Under the pieces are notes generated by a model. The model made no database searches and had not been told where the DNA came from. It was given only the letters and a program-made list of their open reading frames with translations. Below, piece by piece: positions 7,322 to 14,976 of a stretch of 16,902 bases of DNA (its first letter is position 1; every line of letters begins with the position of its first letter). The DNA lies in assembly GCA_964639525.1 (NCBI GenBank), contig CAZXDS010000058.1:1-16902 (forward strand), given 5' to 3'. The stretch is from CAZXDS01 sp964639525 (GTDB taxonomy: Bacteria > Bacteroidota > Ignavibacteria > Ignavibacteriales > Melioribacteraceae). The position numbers were made by a program, and so were the translations under genes.

Positions 7322-7345
7322 CCAAACGGGTTTTAACCCGTTTGG
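7322..7345. repeat. Perfect 11-bp-arm palindrome (REP-like)
   Basis: The arms CCAAACGGGTT and AACCCGTTTGG are exact reverse complements separated by TT. It lies 24 bases from the previous palindrome. The pattern ACGGRTT-spacer-AAYCCGT is shared with the weaker palindrome at 7516-7534. A run of five T follows on the plus strand, but no plus-strand gene ends here. Confidence 0.65.
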
Positions 7346-7497
7346 AGTTTTTCGAAGTGGACTCATCGTTTAATACCTTAACATTATTCAAAAGTAAAAT
7401 TGAAATTAAAATATACGGGAGGTGCAGTGAAATTGAAAATTTGATTTTACTCAGCATTTGTATTTAAATTGGATGAAGTTAAATTCTGCAACCAATG

Positions 7498-7534
7498 GAA
7501 AAAATAAAAAATTTTAACGGATTAAAAATCCGTT
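7498..7534 (-). terminator. Probable intrinsic terminator of uvrA
   Basis: On the minus strand, about 28 bases past the uvrA stop, an 8-bp hairpin (arms AACGGATT and AATCCGTT, 3-nt loop, 7516-7534) is followed by AAAATTTTTTATTTTTT. The stem is modest in GC, but the U-rich tail and position fit a rho-independent terminator. Confidence 0.55.
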
Positions 7535-7561
7535 TTACAATCTCCGATTTTGGTTTTAAGT

Positions 7562-10393
7562 TTATTTTCGTTTTAACTCCGGTTTTAAGTATTTTCCTGT
7601 AATACTTTTTTTATTATTTGATATTTTTTCAGGCGCACCCTGTGCAATAATTTCACCGCCGTATTCTCCGCCGCCGGAGCCAAGATCAACTACGTAATCA
7701 GCAAACTTTATTACATCCAAATTATGTTCAATTACTATTACGGTATTACCCTTTTCTACTAGTTTATTAAGTACATTTAACAAAACCCGAACATCTTCAA
7801 AATGCAGTCCGGTAGTTGGTTCATCAAGTACATAAAGAGTTTTACCTGTGCCAATTTTACTAAGTTCAGTTGCAAGTTTTACTCGCTGAGCCTCCCCGCC
7901 CGATAGTGTTGTTGCCTGTTGCCCGAGTTTTATATAACCCAAACCAACATCGTAGAGAGATTTTATTTTCCTTTTTATTCTCGGCTGATCTTCAAAAAAT
8001 TCCAATGCTTGATTGATTGTCATATCAAGCACATCCGAAATTGATTTTGTTTTGAAAAGAACTTCGAGTGTTTCGCGGTTATATCTTTTACCGTGACAAA
8101 CTTCACATTCAACATAAACATTAGGCAAGAAGTTCATTTCAATTTTTTTTAATCCGTCTCCGCTGCAATTTTCACATCTCCCGCCTTTTACATTAAAGCT
8201 GAATCTTCCGGGTTTGTAGCCGCGTATTTTGGCTTCGGGAAGCTGAGTAAATAAATCTCTGATATATGTAAACAATCCGGTATATGTTGCCGGATTAGAA
8301 CGCGGTGTTCTGCCGATTGGCGACTGATCAATTTCAATTATCTTATCAATGTTTTCCAAACCTTCAATTTTTGAAAATGGGAGAGGATAAACTTTTGAGT
8401 TGTAAATTTTCTTCATCAATATTCGTACAAGTGTTTCATTGATAAGTGTTGATTTACCGGAACCGCTCACGCCGGTAACAGCTACAAAAGTACCAAGCGG
8501 AATTTTAAGATTAACTGATTTTAAGTTATTCCCTTTTGCCCCAAATAATTTTATGAAATCTCCGTTCCCTTTTCTTCTTTCTATTGGAATTTCAATTTTC
8601 CTTTTGTTTTTCAAATACTGCATTGTAAGGGAATCAATTTCATTATTTGAGTTAACGATTTCATCTGTAATTCCGGAAATGCAAATTTCGCCGCCGTGAA
8701 CACCGGCTCGCGGTCCTAAATCAATCATAAAATCGGAACTTTCAATTGTTTCCCTGTCGTGCTCAACAACAATGATTGAGTTTCCCAAATCACGTAAATT
8801 TTTTAGTGAGGTTATCAATTTAATATTATCCCTCTGATGCAATCCAATACTCGGTTCATCAAGTACATAAAGCACACCGGCAAGCTGCGACCCGATTTGC
8901 GTAGCGAGTCTTATTCTTTGTGTTTCCCCACCGGACAGCGAACGTGCCGAACGATTTAAAGTTAAATAATCCAAACCCACATCAAGTAAAAATTTTAACC
9001 GACTGCGTATTTCTTTTAATATCGGTTTTGCAATTAGTTCATTTCGTCCTTCAAATTTTAATTTATTAAAAAACGATGCTACCTTTTCTATAGAAAGAGA
9101 AGTTACTTCGGTTATGTTTTGTCCTTCAATTTTAACAGCAAGCGATTCCTTTTTTAGTCTTCCTCCACCGCATGATGAACATGTGTTTGTATTCATATAA
9201 GCTTCCGCCCACTGCCTCGTTTTTATTGATGAAGTTTTTTCGTAATAATGCTGCAAGTATTTAATTACACCGGAAAATTTATGTTTGTAGGTAACACTTT
9301 TACCCTTTCCGTAAGTATATTCAAAAGAAATTTTATTTTTACTTCCATTTAAAACAACGTCCATTTGTTCTTCTGATAAATCTTTGATTTTAGTATCGAA
9401 AGTAAAACCATACTTATCCGCTACGCCTTGAAGTTGATTAAAGAACCAAATTTTTCTTGGTTTGCCAAGTGGCGAAAGAGCTTCTTCATTAATTGATTTA
9501 TTAAAATCGGGGATGATTAAATTTAAATCAAATTCACTTCGCTCACCAAGTCCATCGCAATTTTGGCAAGCACCGTATGGTGAATTAAATGAAAAAGAAT
9601 TCGGTGCTAATTCGGAATAACTTATACCACAATGAACACAAGCGAGATTTCGACTAAAAAGATTGTCCTCTTTCCCATCCGTAATAATAATATTTCCATT
9701 GCCATAATTAAGAGCTGCTTCAATCGAACCGCTCATTCTGAAAACGGATTTGTCGGTAACTTTTAGCCTGTCAACTATTATTTCGATATTATGAATTTTA
9801 TACCTATCAACTTTGTAGCCTTTTGTAAGTTCAACGGTTTCACCATCCACACGCACACGAATAAAACCGTCCTGTTGTATTTCTTCAAATAATTCGCGGT
9901 AATGTCCTTTTCTTCCACGCACAACCGGAGAAAGTATTTGTATTTTTTTGTCTGTGAATTTTCTTTGAACAGTGGATAATATTTGTTCCGATGACTGTTT
10001 AACTATCTGTCCCCCGCAATTGTAGCAAAATGCGTCTCCAACTCGTGCAAAGAGCAAACGCATATAATCATAAATTTCTGTAACTGTCCCAACTGTTGAT
10101 CGCGGATTGCCGGAAGTAGATTTTTGCTCTATTGAAATCGCAGGACTTAATCCTTCAATTAAATCAACTTCAGGTTTTTCTAAAAGATTTAAAAATTGCC
10201 TTGCGTAAGCAGATAGAGATTCTATATATCTCCGCTGTCCCTCCGCATAAATTGTATCAAAAGCGAGTGATGATTTTCCTGAGCCTGATAATCCTGTTAT
10301 AACCACAAAAGAATCCCGTGGAATTTTAATGTCGATATTTTTTAGATTATGCTCCCTTGCCCCTTTTATTATTATTTTATTATGCTCAATCAT
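7562..10393 (-). CDS. uvrA: UvrABC excinuclease subunit A
   Basis: UvrA is the damage-sensing ATPase of nucleotide excision repair; as a dimer it loads UvrB at lesions. The 943-residue length matches the family (about 940). The N-terminus IKGAREHNLKNIDIKIPRD is diagnostic. ATPase I has Walker A GLSGSGKSS (34-42), signature LSGGETQRIRLA (about 482-493) and Walker B VLDEPSIGLH. ATPase II has Walker A GVSGSGKST (about 637-645), signature LSGGEAQRVKLA (about 827-838) and Walker B VLDEPTTGLH. Cysteine pairs of the zinc modules are intact: CVHC with CQNC in the first half, and CENC with CEVC in the second. It diverges from the YigZ-family gene across 82 bases. No Shine-Dalgarno site precedes the ATG. 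No SOS-type operator is evident upstream. Confidence 0.98.
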   Translation of the reverse strand: MIEHNKIIIKGAREHNLKNIDIKIPRDSFVVITGLSGSGKSSLAFDTIYAEGQRRYIESLSAYARQFLNLLEKPEVDLIEGLSPAISIEQKSTSGNPRSTVGTVTEIYDYMRLLFARVGDAFCYNCGGQIVKQSSEQILSTVQRKFTDKKIQILSPVVRGRKGHYRELFEEIQQDGFIRVRVDGETVELTKGYKVDRYKIHNIEIIVDRLKVTDKSVFRMSGSIEAALNYGNGNIIITDGKEDNLFSRNLACVHCGISYSELAPNSFSFNSPYGACQNCDGLGERSEFDLNLIIPDFNKSINEEALSPLGKPRKIWFFNQLQGVADKYGFTFDTKIKDLSEEQMDVVLNGSKNKISFEYTYGKGKSVTYKHKFSGVIKYLQHYYEKTSSIKTRQWAEAYMNTNTCSSCGGGRLKKESLAVKIEGQNITEVTSLSIEKVASFFNKLKFEGRNELIAKPILKEIRSRLKFLLDVGLDYLTLNRSARSLSGGETQRIRLATQIGSQLAGVLYVLDEPSIGLHQRDNIKLITSLKNLRDLGNSIIVVEHDRETIESSDFMIDLGPRAGVHGGEICISGITDEIVNSNNEIDSLTMQYLKNKRKIEIPIERRKGNGDFIKLFGAKGNNLKSVNLKIPLGTFVAVTGVSGSGKSTLINETLVRILMKKIYNSKVYPLPFSKIEGLENIDKIIEIDQSPIGRTPRSNPATYTGLFTYIRDLFTQLPEAKIRGYKPGRFSFNVKGGRCENCSGDGLKKIEMNFLPNVYVECEVCHGKRYNRETLEVLFKTKSISDVLDMTINQALEFFEDQPRIKRKIKSLYDVGLGYIKLGQQATTLSGGEAQRVKLATELSKIGTGKTLYVLDEPTTGLHFEDVRVLLNVLNKLVEKGNTVIVIEHNLDVIKFADYVVDLGSGGGEYGGEIIAQGAPEKISNNKKSITGKYLKPELKRK

Positions 10394-10475
10394 TTTAGTA
10401 GATTAGAAAAGTTCAAACCTTTATTTTAGTCAATGCTGATTTGAAAAGCAACTATTTTTATAACTATTTTTAATT

Positions 10476-11114
10476 ATGCAGAAAATTAATTCCATAAAAA
10501 CAATAAAGTCCTTCAGCGAATCGAAGTTTAAAGAAAAAGGTTCCGTGTTTATTGGGCAAGTTTTTCAAATTACCAGAAAAGAGCAGTCCGAAGCAATACT
10601 CAATAAGGCAAGAAAAAAATTCTACGATGCAACACACATTTGTTTTGCCTTTCGTTTAGACGATAATTCGTTTCACTATTCTGATGACGGCGAACCAAGC
10701 GGAACAGCAGGAATTAGGATATTAAATGCAATTGAACATTTCTCATTTTTAAATACACTTGTTCTAATCATTAGATATTATGGCGGAACAAAATTGGGTG
10801 TTGGTCCATTGGGAAAAGCATACTACCAGACTGCTTTTGATGTTCTAAATTCCGCTAAAGTTGAGACACAAAAATATTTCAGTCGAGTAAAAATTGAATT
10901 TGACTACAATTTAACGAGTCAAGTCCATCATATAATAAAACAATATTCTGTCATTAATATTCAAAATAAATTTGAAGAAAAGCCAATTGTTGAATGTAGC
11001 ATTGAGGTTAAAAATTTGCAAAAATTAATAGATGAATTGAACCAATCTTCATCAGGGAAAATTAATCCGGAAATAATTACTCGAAGTGAACTGATAACTG
11101 TTCCACAAACCTAA
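10476..11114 (+). CDS. YigZ/IMPACT-family protein
   Basis: This 212-residue protein carries the UPF0029 (IMPACT) N-terminal domain and a DUF1949-like C-terminal domain. Signature segments are KEKGSVFIGQV (19-29), the DATHICFAFR stretch (51-60), SDDGEPSGTAG (69-79) and RYYGGTKLGVGPLGKAY (100-116). The family includes E. coli YigZ and the N-terminal module of eukaryotic IMPACT, a regulator linked to GCN2. The bacterial biochemical role is not settled; binding of nucleic acid or a translation-related role has been suggested. It stands alone on the plus strand, divergent from uvrA, and the next plus-strand gene is 325 bases away. No Shine-Dalgarno site is visible before the ATG. Confidence 0.88.
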   Translation: MQKINSIKTIKSFSESKFKEKGSVFIGQVFQITRKEQSEAILNKARKKFYDATHICFAFRLDDNSFHYSDDGEPSGTAGIRILNAIEHFSFLNTLVLIIRYYGGTKLGVGPLGKAYYQTAFDVLNSAKVETQKYFSRVKIEFDYNLTSQVHHIIKQYSVINIQNKFEEKPIVECSIEVKNLQKLIDELNQSSSGKINPEIITRSELITVPQT

Positions 11115-11357
11115 CCTGGATAAACCGGAAAACCGATACAGGATTCAAGATACAAGATTTCAAATCTATTTTGCATTTAAATACGGCAATCGCTGAACAA
11201 ATTTCGGGGAATATTCTGCTAATATCTAAATGATTTCATTTGCCATTTTAGCTGTATTGTTAAAAGTCAAAAATTTTAATTCCGGTAGTTTAAAAGCACA
11301 ATGCCCATTTACAATGATTATTTTCGGTAATTATTTAATAAGAATATTTTCAACTTA

Positions 11358-11363
11358 TTGACA
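11358..11363 (+). promoter_or_regulatory. Candidate -35 box (TTGACA) of the Rrf2-type gene
   Basis: A perfect TTGACA lies 82 bases before the ATG. At the standard 17-nt spacing the -10 would be TAGTTT (11381-11386), a poor match; TTAAAT at 11385-11390 is a better hexamer but 21 nt away. Either would fall inside the dyad that follows, so repressor binding would block the promoter. Confidence 0.45.
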
Positions 11364-11368
11364 AAAAT

Positions 11369-11395
11369 ATCTTTTTTAAGTAGTTTAAATAAGAT
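11369..11395 (+). promoter_or_regulatory. 27-bp dyad, candidate operator of the Rrf2-type regulator
   Basis: The arms ATCTTTTTTAA (11369-11379) and TTAAATAAGAT (11385-11395) are reverse complements at 10 of 11 positions, around a 5-nt centre GTAGT. The size is close to the ~25-26-bp sites bound by dimeric IscR/Rrf2 proteins. It starts 5 nt after the TTGACA box, as expected for an autoregulatory operator. AT-richness raises the chance of coincidental symmetry, but the outer ATCTT/AAGAT match is not explained by simple A/T runs. Confidence 0.5.
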
Positions 11396-11430
11396 AAACG
11401 AATCTTTATGAATTATTTAATTGTTTTTTA

Positions 11431-11436
11431 GAGGAG
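11431..11436 (+). promoter_or_regulatory. Shine-Dalgarno site of the Rrf2-type gene
   Basis: GAGGAG is followed by ACA and the ATG at 11440. It is a strong purine core at slightly short spacing, and it supports the chosen start together with the conserved MIYTKTGEYAIRA N-terminus. Confidence 0.75.
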
Positions 11437-11439
11437 ACA

Positions 11440-11886
11440 ATGATTTACACAAAAACTGGCGAATACGCAATTAGGGCAATTTTATTTCTCGCAAGACAAG
11501 ATAAAGACAGATTAATTATGTCTTCAGAAATTGCAGAAAGTGAGGATATTCCCTCACATTATCTTGCTAAAATACTTCAACGAATGGCAAAATACGGGTA
11601 TGTAAATTCATTTAAAGGGCGCGGCGGCGGGTTTACTATCACCGAAAGTGCAAAAAAAAGTTCAATTTTAGAAATTATTGAAAGAATTGAAGGTCCTGTT
11701 ATTACTTTACAATGCGTTACCGGATTGAAGGAATGTACCGATGAAAATCCTTGTCCGCTGCATGAAGAATGGTCTGATCTGAGAAATAAAATCTATAATT
11801 TGATTTCAAGTCGTTCTGTAGAAAATGTTGCAAATGAATACAGAGAGATGTTAGAGAAACAAAGTCATCTCATGAAACATCATTAA
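11440..11886 (+). CDS. Rrf2-family transcriptional regulator with IscR-like Fe-S ligands
   Basis: This 148-residue protein has an N-terminal winged helix (about 1-80). It shows the Rrf2 hallmarks TKTGEYAIRAILFLA (4-18), IPSHYLAKILQRMAKYGYV (37-55) and the wing GRGGGFTI (60-67). The effector region has Cys92, Cys99 and Cys105 followed by His108 (C-x6-C-x5-CPLH). E. coli IscR uses Cys92, Cys98, Cys104 and His107, so this is very likely a [2Fe-2S]-binding sensor with one extra residue in the first gap. Rrf2 proteins sense Fe-S status, nitric oxide or redox state and repress or activate DNA targets. No isc, suf, nitric-oxide or cysteine genes are adjacent, so its regulon cannot be read from context; autoregulation through the upstream dyad is plausible. 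It converges on the subtilase gene, with a large hairpin between. Confidence 0.9.
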   Translation: MIYTKTGEYAIRAILFLARQDKDRLIMSSEIAESEDIPSHYLAKILQRMAKYGYVNSFKGRGGGFTITESAKKSSILEIIERIEGPVITLQCVTGLKECTDENPCPLHEEWSDLRNKIYNLISSRSVENVANEYREMLEKQSHLMKHH

Positions 11887-11897
11887 TTTTGGAAATA

Positions 11898-11943
11898 CTT
11901 GAGTTCCCGGAAATTTCAATTCCGAAATTGTCGGGAACTCAAG
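11898..11943. terminator. Large hairpin between convergent genes, probable bidirectional terminator
   Basis: The arms CTTGAGTTCCCG (11898-11909) and CGGGAACTCAAG (11932-11943) pair perfectly over 12 bp. An inner 6-bp stem (AATTTC 11912-11917 with GAAATT 11924-11929) closes a 6-nt loop. It fills the 66-base space between the Rrf2-type stop and the subtilase stop, where both transcripts must end. Flanking U-tracts are weak, so termination may rest mainly on the stem. Confidence 0.6.
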
Positions 11944-11952
11944 CCGATATAA

Positions 11953-13941
11953 TTATTTCAAGTAAACTAACTTTCCAAAAAACATTTGTCCGCTAATATT
12001 TATGACGTAAATATAAATACCCGAGGCTGACAGACGTCCGGAATTATCTCTTCCATTCCATTGCACAAAATTCATTCCCTTTTTTGAAAACCCACGAAAT
12101 AAATTTTTAACTTTTTCACCAAGTACGTTGTAAATAATTATTGAAACATTCTGCTTCTCTATAGTATCGTATCGAATGGTAGTTGATGTCGAAAATGGAT
12201 TTGGGAAATTGGGAAATATGATATTTTTGCGAGGCGAATACGTGTTGAGAACATCAGTTCCGGTGTTTAAATAAATATCATTAGAACCATAACTGAATTG
12301 ATAATTTTTTATTTCCGGTTCACGAAATTCATTTCCTGACATATCTCCATATGAAAAATAAAACTGAATGGAATCCTCTTCTGAAAATTGTGGGAATGAA
12401 AACACGAATCGATCTATTTGGTTTTCAACAGCATTTTCAATAAACCCAAATTGATTCAATTTATAAAATATTTTAACTGAATTTATATCAACATTTTTAT
12501 CAATAAACGATTTATTCAAAATCCATTGTCGGTTTATAATATGAATATTTGGAAAATTAATTGCACGGATAGCAGAAAGTAATCCGTAACCGTGTTTGTT
12601 ATCCGGTTCCAAAACACTATTTCCCGATTCGATAATGATTCTACGAACCTGTGAATTGCTGAGAAAAGGATAATACGAAAGTAATTGCCCGATAATACCG
12701 GCAACAATTGGAGTTGCAACGGATGTTCCCGAAAATCTGCGATATTGGTCTTTTTCATTTATTGCTGCATAGACACTTTCACCGCGAGCCGCAATTTCAG
12801 GCTTTGTTCGTCCATCCGAAGTTGGTCCAATTGAACTGAAGGAAGAAACACTACTGTCTGCATCCAAAGCTCCGACTGAAATAACGTCAAAAGCATCTGC
12901 AGGCGAAATCATATATCTCCAAGGATTACCGCCTTCGTTACCCATAGCGGTTACAGTAACAACTCCGCGTGCAAATGCCATGTTTTCAGCTTGTGCAACA
13001 ATTGTTGTTTGTCCATTCATATCAGCATAAGTGTACGAAGTGCCTGATTGAAATTCGTTGTACCCAAGTGAGGATGTAACAATATCAACTCCTTTTGCTT
13101 CCATCCATTGAAGAGCTGCAGCAAAATTATCTTCTTCAATTTGTGTTTCGCTTTTCACATCTTCTGTTTTTGCCAGCAAATATTCGGCATTGAAAGCCGG
13201 ACCTATAATTTGCCCATCATCTTTTCCTGCAATAATTGAAAATACAAGCGTTCCGTGTGAATCTTGAGAGGGAGAATCGTTAGTTTCATTTGCAGTAACA
13301 GAATCATGGTTTACAAAATCATATTCCGCTAATACTTTTCTATCTTTCAAAGCCGGATGAGTTTTCCATCTAAATCCCGTATCAAGAATCCCAATTATGA
13401 TTCCTTCACCGCTAATTCCGGCATCATGAACAGCAGGGATATCGGACATCTCATATTGCTCATAGGAAGGTCCGTAATTAAAACTGTTATTATTTGAAAT
13501 ATTATTCCGATTCGAAACCTTCAATATCGTATTTGGAGTAAAACTTTGTGGAACCGTAAATACTTTTACCGGTGTTATTTCTTTAACAAATGAAAATAAT
13601 TGAACCAAGCTTAGTTGTTCAGAAGTTAGATAAGCAGATACTGCATTGAACCATCTAAGCTCATTTTTAATTTTAACCCCTAATGCTTCAATAGTACTAA
13701 TGTACAATTGACGAATAGGTAAATCCTGAAAAGTAATGTAATTACTTCCCATTACTTTTTCTCTGCGCAAAACAGCTTTGGTTGAAAGTTCGTTAGATGC
13801 TAACTTAAATAGTTTTTTTGATGAAGAAGAAAATTCGCTTTTTCTAATTCCCTTATCGGCAAAATAAATAAGATATTTTTTTTGTGCTTCAACTTTTAAT
13901 GAAAAAGCCGATATAAAAAACATCAACAATAATATTTTCAT
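11953..13941 (-). CDS. Secreted subtilisin-like serine protease (S8) with type IX secretion C-terminal domain
   Basis: This 662-residue protein begins with a signal peptide (MKILLLMFFISAFSLKVEA, likely cut before Gln20). A propeptide-like region follows (about 21-130) with the ELSTKAVLRRE and LRWFNAVSAYL segments common in S8 proteases of this phylum. The catalytic triad is visible: Asp187 in GILDTGF, His229 in DSHGTLV and Ser407 in SGTSVATPIVAG. Asn335 in TAMGNEGG forms the oxyanion hole. After a linker, the last ~90 residues hold NFPNPFSTSTTIRY, VLGEKV and a GIYIYVI ending, a T9SS type A sorting domain. The protein should cross the inner membrane by Sec, lose its leader to signal peptidase, and be exported by T9SS to the surface or medium. 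The start follows AAAGG at a good distance. It lies 45 nt after lepB on the same strand. Substrate is unknown. Confidence 0.93.
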   Translation of the reverse strand: MKILLLMFFISAFSLKVEAQKKYLIYFADKGIRKSEFSSSSKKLFKLASNELSTKAVLRREKVMGSNYITFQDLPIRQLYISTIEALGVKIKNELRWFNAVSAYLTSEQLSLVQLFSFVKEITPVKVFTVPQSFTPNTILKVSNRNNISNNNSFNYGPSYEQYEMSDIPAVHDAGISGEGIIIGILDTGFRWKTHPALKDRKVLAEYDFVNHDSVTANETNDSPSQDSHGTLVFSIIAGKDDGQIIGPAFNAEYLLAKTEDVKSETQIEEDNFAAALQWMEAKGVDIVTSSLGYNEFQSGTSYTYADMNGQTTIVAQAENMAFARGVVTVTAMGNEGGNPWRYMISPADAFDVISVGALDADSSVSSFSSIGPTSDGRTKPEIAARGESVYAAINEKDQYRRFSGTSVATPIVAGIIGQLLSYYPFLSNSQVRRIIIESGNSVLEPDNKHGYGLLSAIRAINFPNIHIINRQWILNKSFIDKNVDINSVKIFYKLNQFGFIENAVENQIDRFVFSFPQFSEEDSIQFYFSYGDMSGNEFREPEIKNYQFSYGSNDIYLNTGTDVLNTYSPRKNIIFPNFPNPFSTSTTIRYDTIEKQNVSIIIYNVLGEKVKNLFRGFSKKGMNFVQWNGRDNSGRLSASGIYIYVINISGQMFFGKLVYLK

Positions 13942-13986
13942 TTTTACCTTTCATAACCAAATTATTGATTATCATTAAAATGTTTA

Positions 13987-14880
13987 TTAATGAACTAATT
14001 TTGCAATTCGATTAATTCTGACTGAACTTAAAAGTTTAAAAAATTGAGAAAATGAAATATTGGGGTCCCACGACCAATAAATCATCCAAGCTTCGCCTTC
14101 AACTTTATCACGAGGAACTAAACCCCAAAATCTGCTATCGGCACTATCATCACGGTTATCACCCATCATAAAATAGTAATTTTTTTTCATCTTGTATTGG
14201 CTAACCACTTTTCCTTCTATTGTAACTTGACCATTTCTTAAACCTACAACACGCTTACCAAATTCTCTGTCAATTATTGTTCGCCACCACTCAATATTAT
14301 TCTTATTAAGTGAAATCAATTCTCCCTTTTGCGGAATAATATACGGTCCGTAATTATCTTTGTTCCACCCACTTCCCTTTGGGAAAATATCCGGCTGAGG
14401 AATTCCCTTAGGAATATAATAATTAGCAAAATATTGTATATGAATTGGAATTGGAGCTCTCTTTCCATTTATAAAAACAACTTTATCTTTTATTGTCAAA
14501 GTATCGCCTGGGGTTGCAATACATCGTTTTACGTAATTAACAAATCCGTTAGGTTCCAATACGTCCCTATCACCAGGATACTCAAAAACAACAATGTCTC
14601 CTTTTTGCGGATCTCTAATAGCCGGTAATTGAAAATAAGGAAGTGTAATATCCGTAAACGGTACATTTCTCGGAGATGACGAACCATAAACAAATTTATT
14701 TACAAATAGAAAATCACCAACACGGATTGTTTTTTCCATCGATCCTGTTGGAACGCGTGAAGTTTCAATTAAAAAAGTTTTAATTAATAATGCTGCAATT
14801 GCAGCAAACAATAAATTTTTAAAAAATTCCCAAAATTTTTGAGAGGATGTTTTTTGTATTATTTTAGTTTTTGATGTCAT
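13987..14880 (-). CDS. lepB: Signal peptidase I
   Basis: LepB is the inner-membrane serine protease that removes Sec and Tat signal peptides on the outer face of the membrane. This 297-residue form has one clear N-terminal membrane helix (about 22-38). The catalytic Ser47 lies in SRVPTGSMEKTI, the general-base Lys118 in VNYVKRCIATPGD, and the box E motif GDNRDDSADSRFWGLV is intact. The segment between boxes D and E (about residues 140-220) is longer than in short Gram-positive enzymes and contains the non-catalytic beta domain. It is encoded 96 nt after lepA, reproducing the widespread lepA-lepB order, and 45 nt before a secreted protease that is a plausible substrate. A TATAAT lies just before the start on the minus strand, but no -35 box sits at standard spacing. 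Confidence 0.95.
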   Translation of the reverse strand: MTSKTKIIQKTSSQKFWEFFKNLLFAAIAALLIKTFLIETSRVPTGSMEKTIRVGDFLFVNKFVYGSSSPRNVPFTDITLPYFQLPAIRDPQKGDIVVFEYPGDRDVLEPNGFVNYVKRCIATPGDTLTIKDKVVFINGKRAPIPIHIQYFANYYIPKGIPQPDIFPKGSGWNKDNYGPYIIPQKGELISLNKNNIEWWRTIIDREFGKRVVGLRNGQVTIEGKVVSQYKMKKNYYFMMGDNRDDSADSRFWGLVPRDKVEGEAWMIYWSWDPNISFSQFFKLLSSVRINRIAKLVH

Positions 14881-14976
14881 ATTCTTTTATTATAAATTAT
14901 TAAAATAAATCAGTTCCAAGTATATTAATTTTTGACCTATTAATCGAGATTTGGTAAAAGTTATCCCAAAACAACA

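Larger units (their letters stand above)
7193..7446. repeat. Imperfect direct repeat, two copies (7193-7250 and 7390-7446)
   Basis: Both copies follow the pattern AAAGT(TA)AAAATT-GAAATT-AAATATA, then a variable GTGAGGCA or GGGAGGTG, then AGTGAAATTGAAAATT. The invariant 3' core AGTGAAATTGAAAATT is 16 nt. The copies are about 197 bases apart in the same orientation and bracket the two strong palindromes. The origin is unknown: a tandem duplication or the edges of a small non-coding element are possible. Confidence 0.6.
7170..7561. other. Intergenic region with palindromes and a direct repeat
   Basis: This 392-base gap lies between uvrA and the amidohydrolase, both on the minus strand. It contains no credible gene. 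It holds an imperfect direct repeat (7193-7250 and 7390-7446), two strong palindromes between the copies (7278-7297 and 7322-7345), and a third palindrome next to the uvrA end (7516-7534). It probably also contains the amidohydrolase promoter, but I cannot place one. Confidence 0.75.
11115..11439. other. Long leader region upstream of the Rrf2-type regulator
   Basis: The first ~240 bases show no convincing gene or RNA fold; a 44-codon frame at 11231-11365 lacks a ribosome site and family resemblance. A short repetitive patch (TTCAAGATACAAGATTTCAA) lies near 11144-11163. The last ~80 bases carry the promoter-like TTGACA, a 27-bp dyad and a Shine-Dalgarno site for the downstream regulator. Confidence 0.6.

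Noticed and set aside
7170..7561. CRISPR-like array or insertion-sequence remnant in the repeat-bearing gap
   Set aside because: There are only two imperfect repeat copies, no regular spacers, no cas or transposase fragment, and no target-site duplication that I can see.
8439..8699. Antisense open frame inside uvrA
   Set aside because: It lies opposite the second Walker A region of uvrA and has no recognisable domain; explained as a codon shadow.
10394..10475. LexA-type SOS box between uvrA and the YigZ-family gene
   Set aside because: No CTG-N10-CAG or GAAC-N4-GTTC pattern is present in the 82-base divergent gap.
11231..11365. 44-codon frame in the Rrf2 leader (hydrophobic small protein?)
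   Set aside because: There is no ribosome site and no known family, and the frame runs into the TTGACA box of the downstream promoter.
14881..14976. Separate promoter for lepB (TATAAT close to the ATG)
   Set aside because: The nearest -35-like TTGGAA is 19 nt away and the implied start would give an almost leaderless RNA; too weak in AT-rich DNA to list as a promoter.
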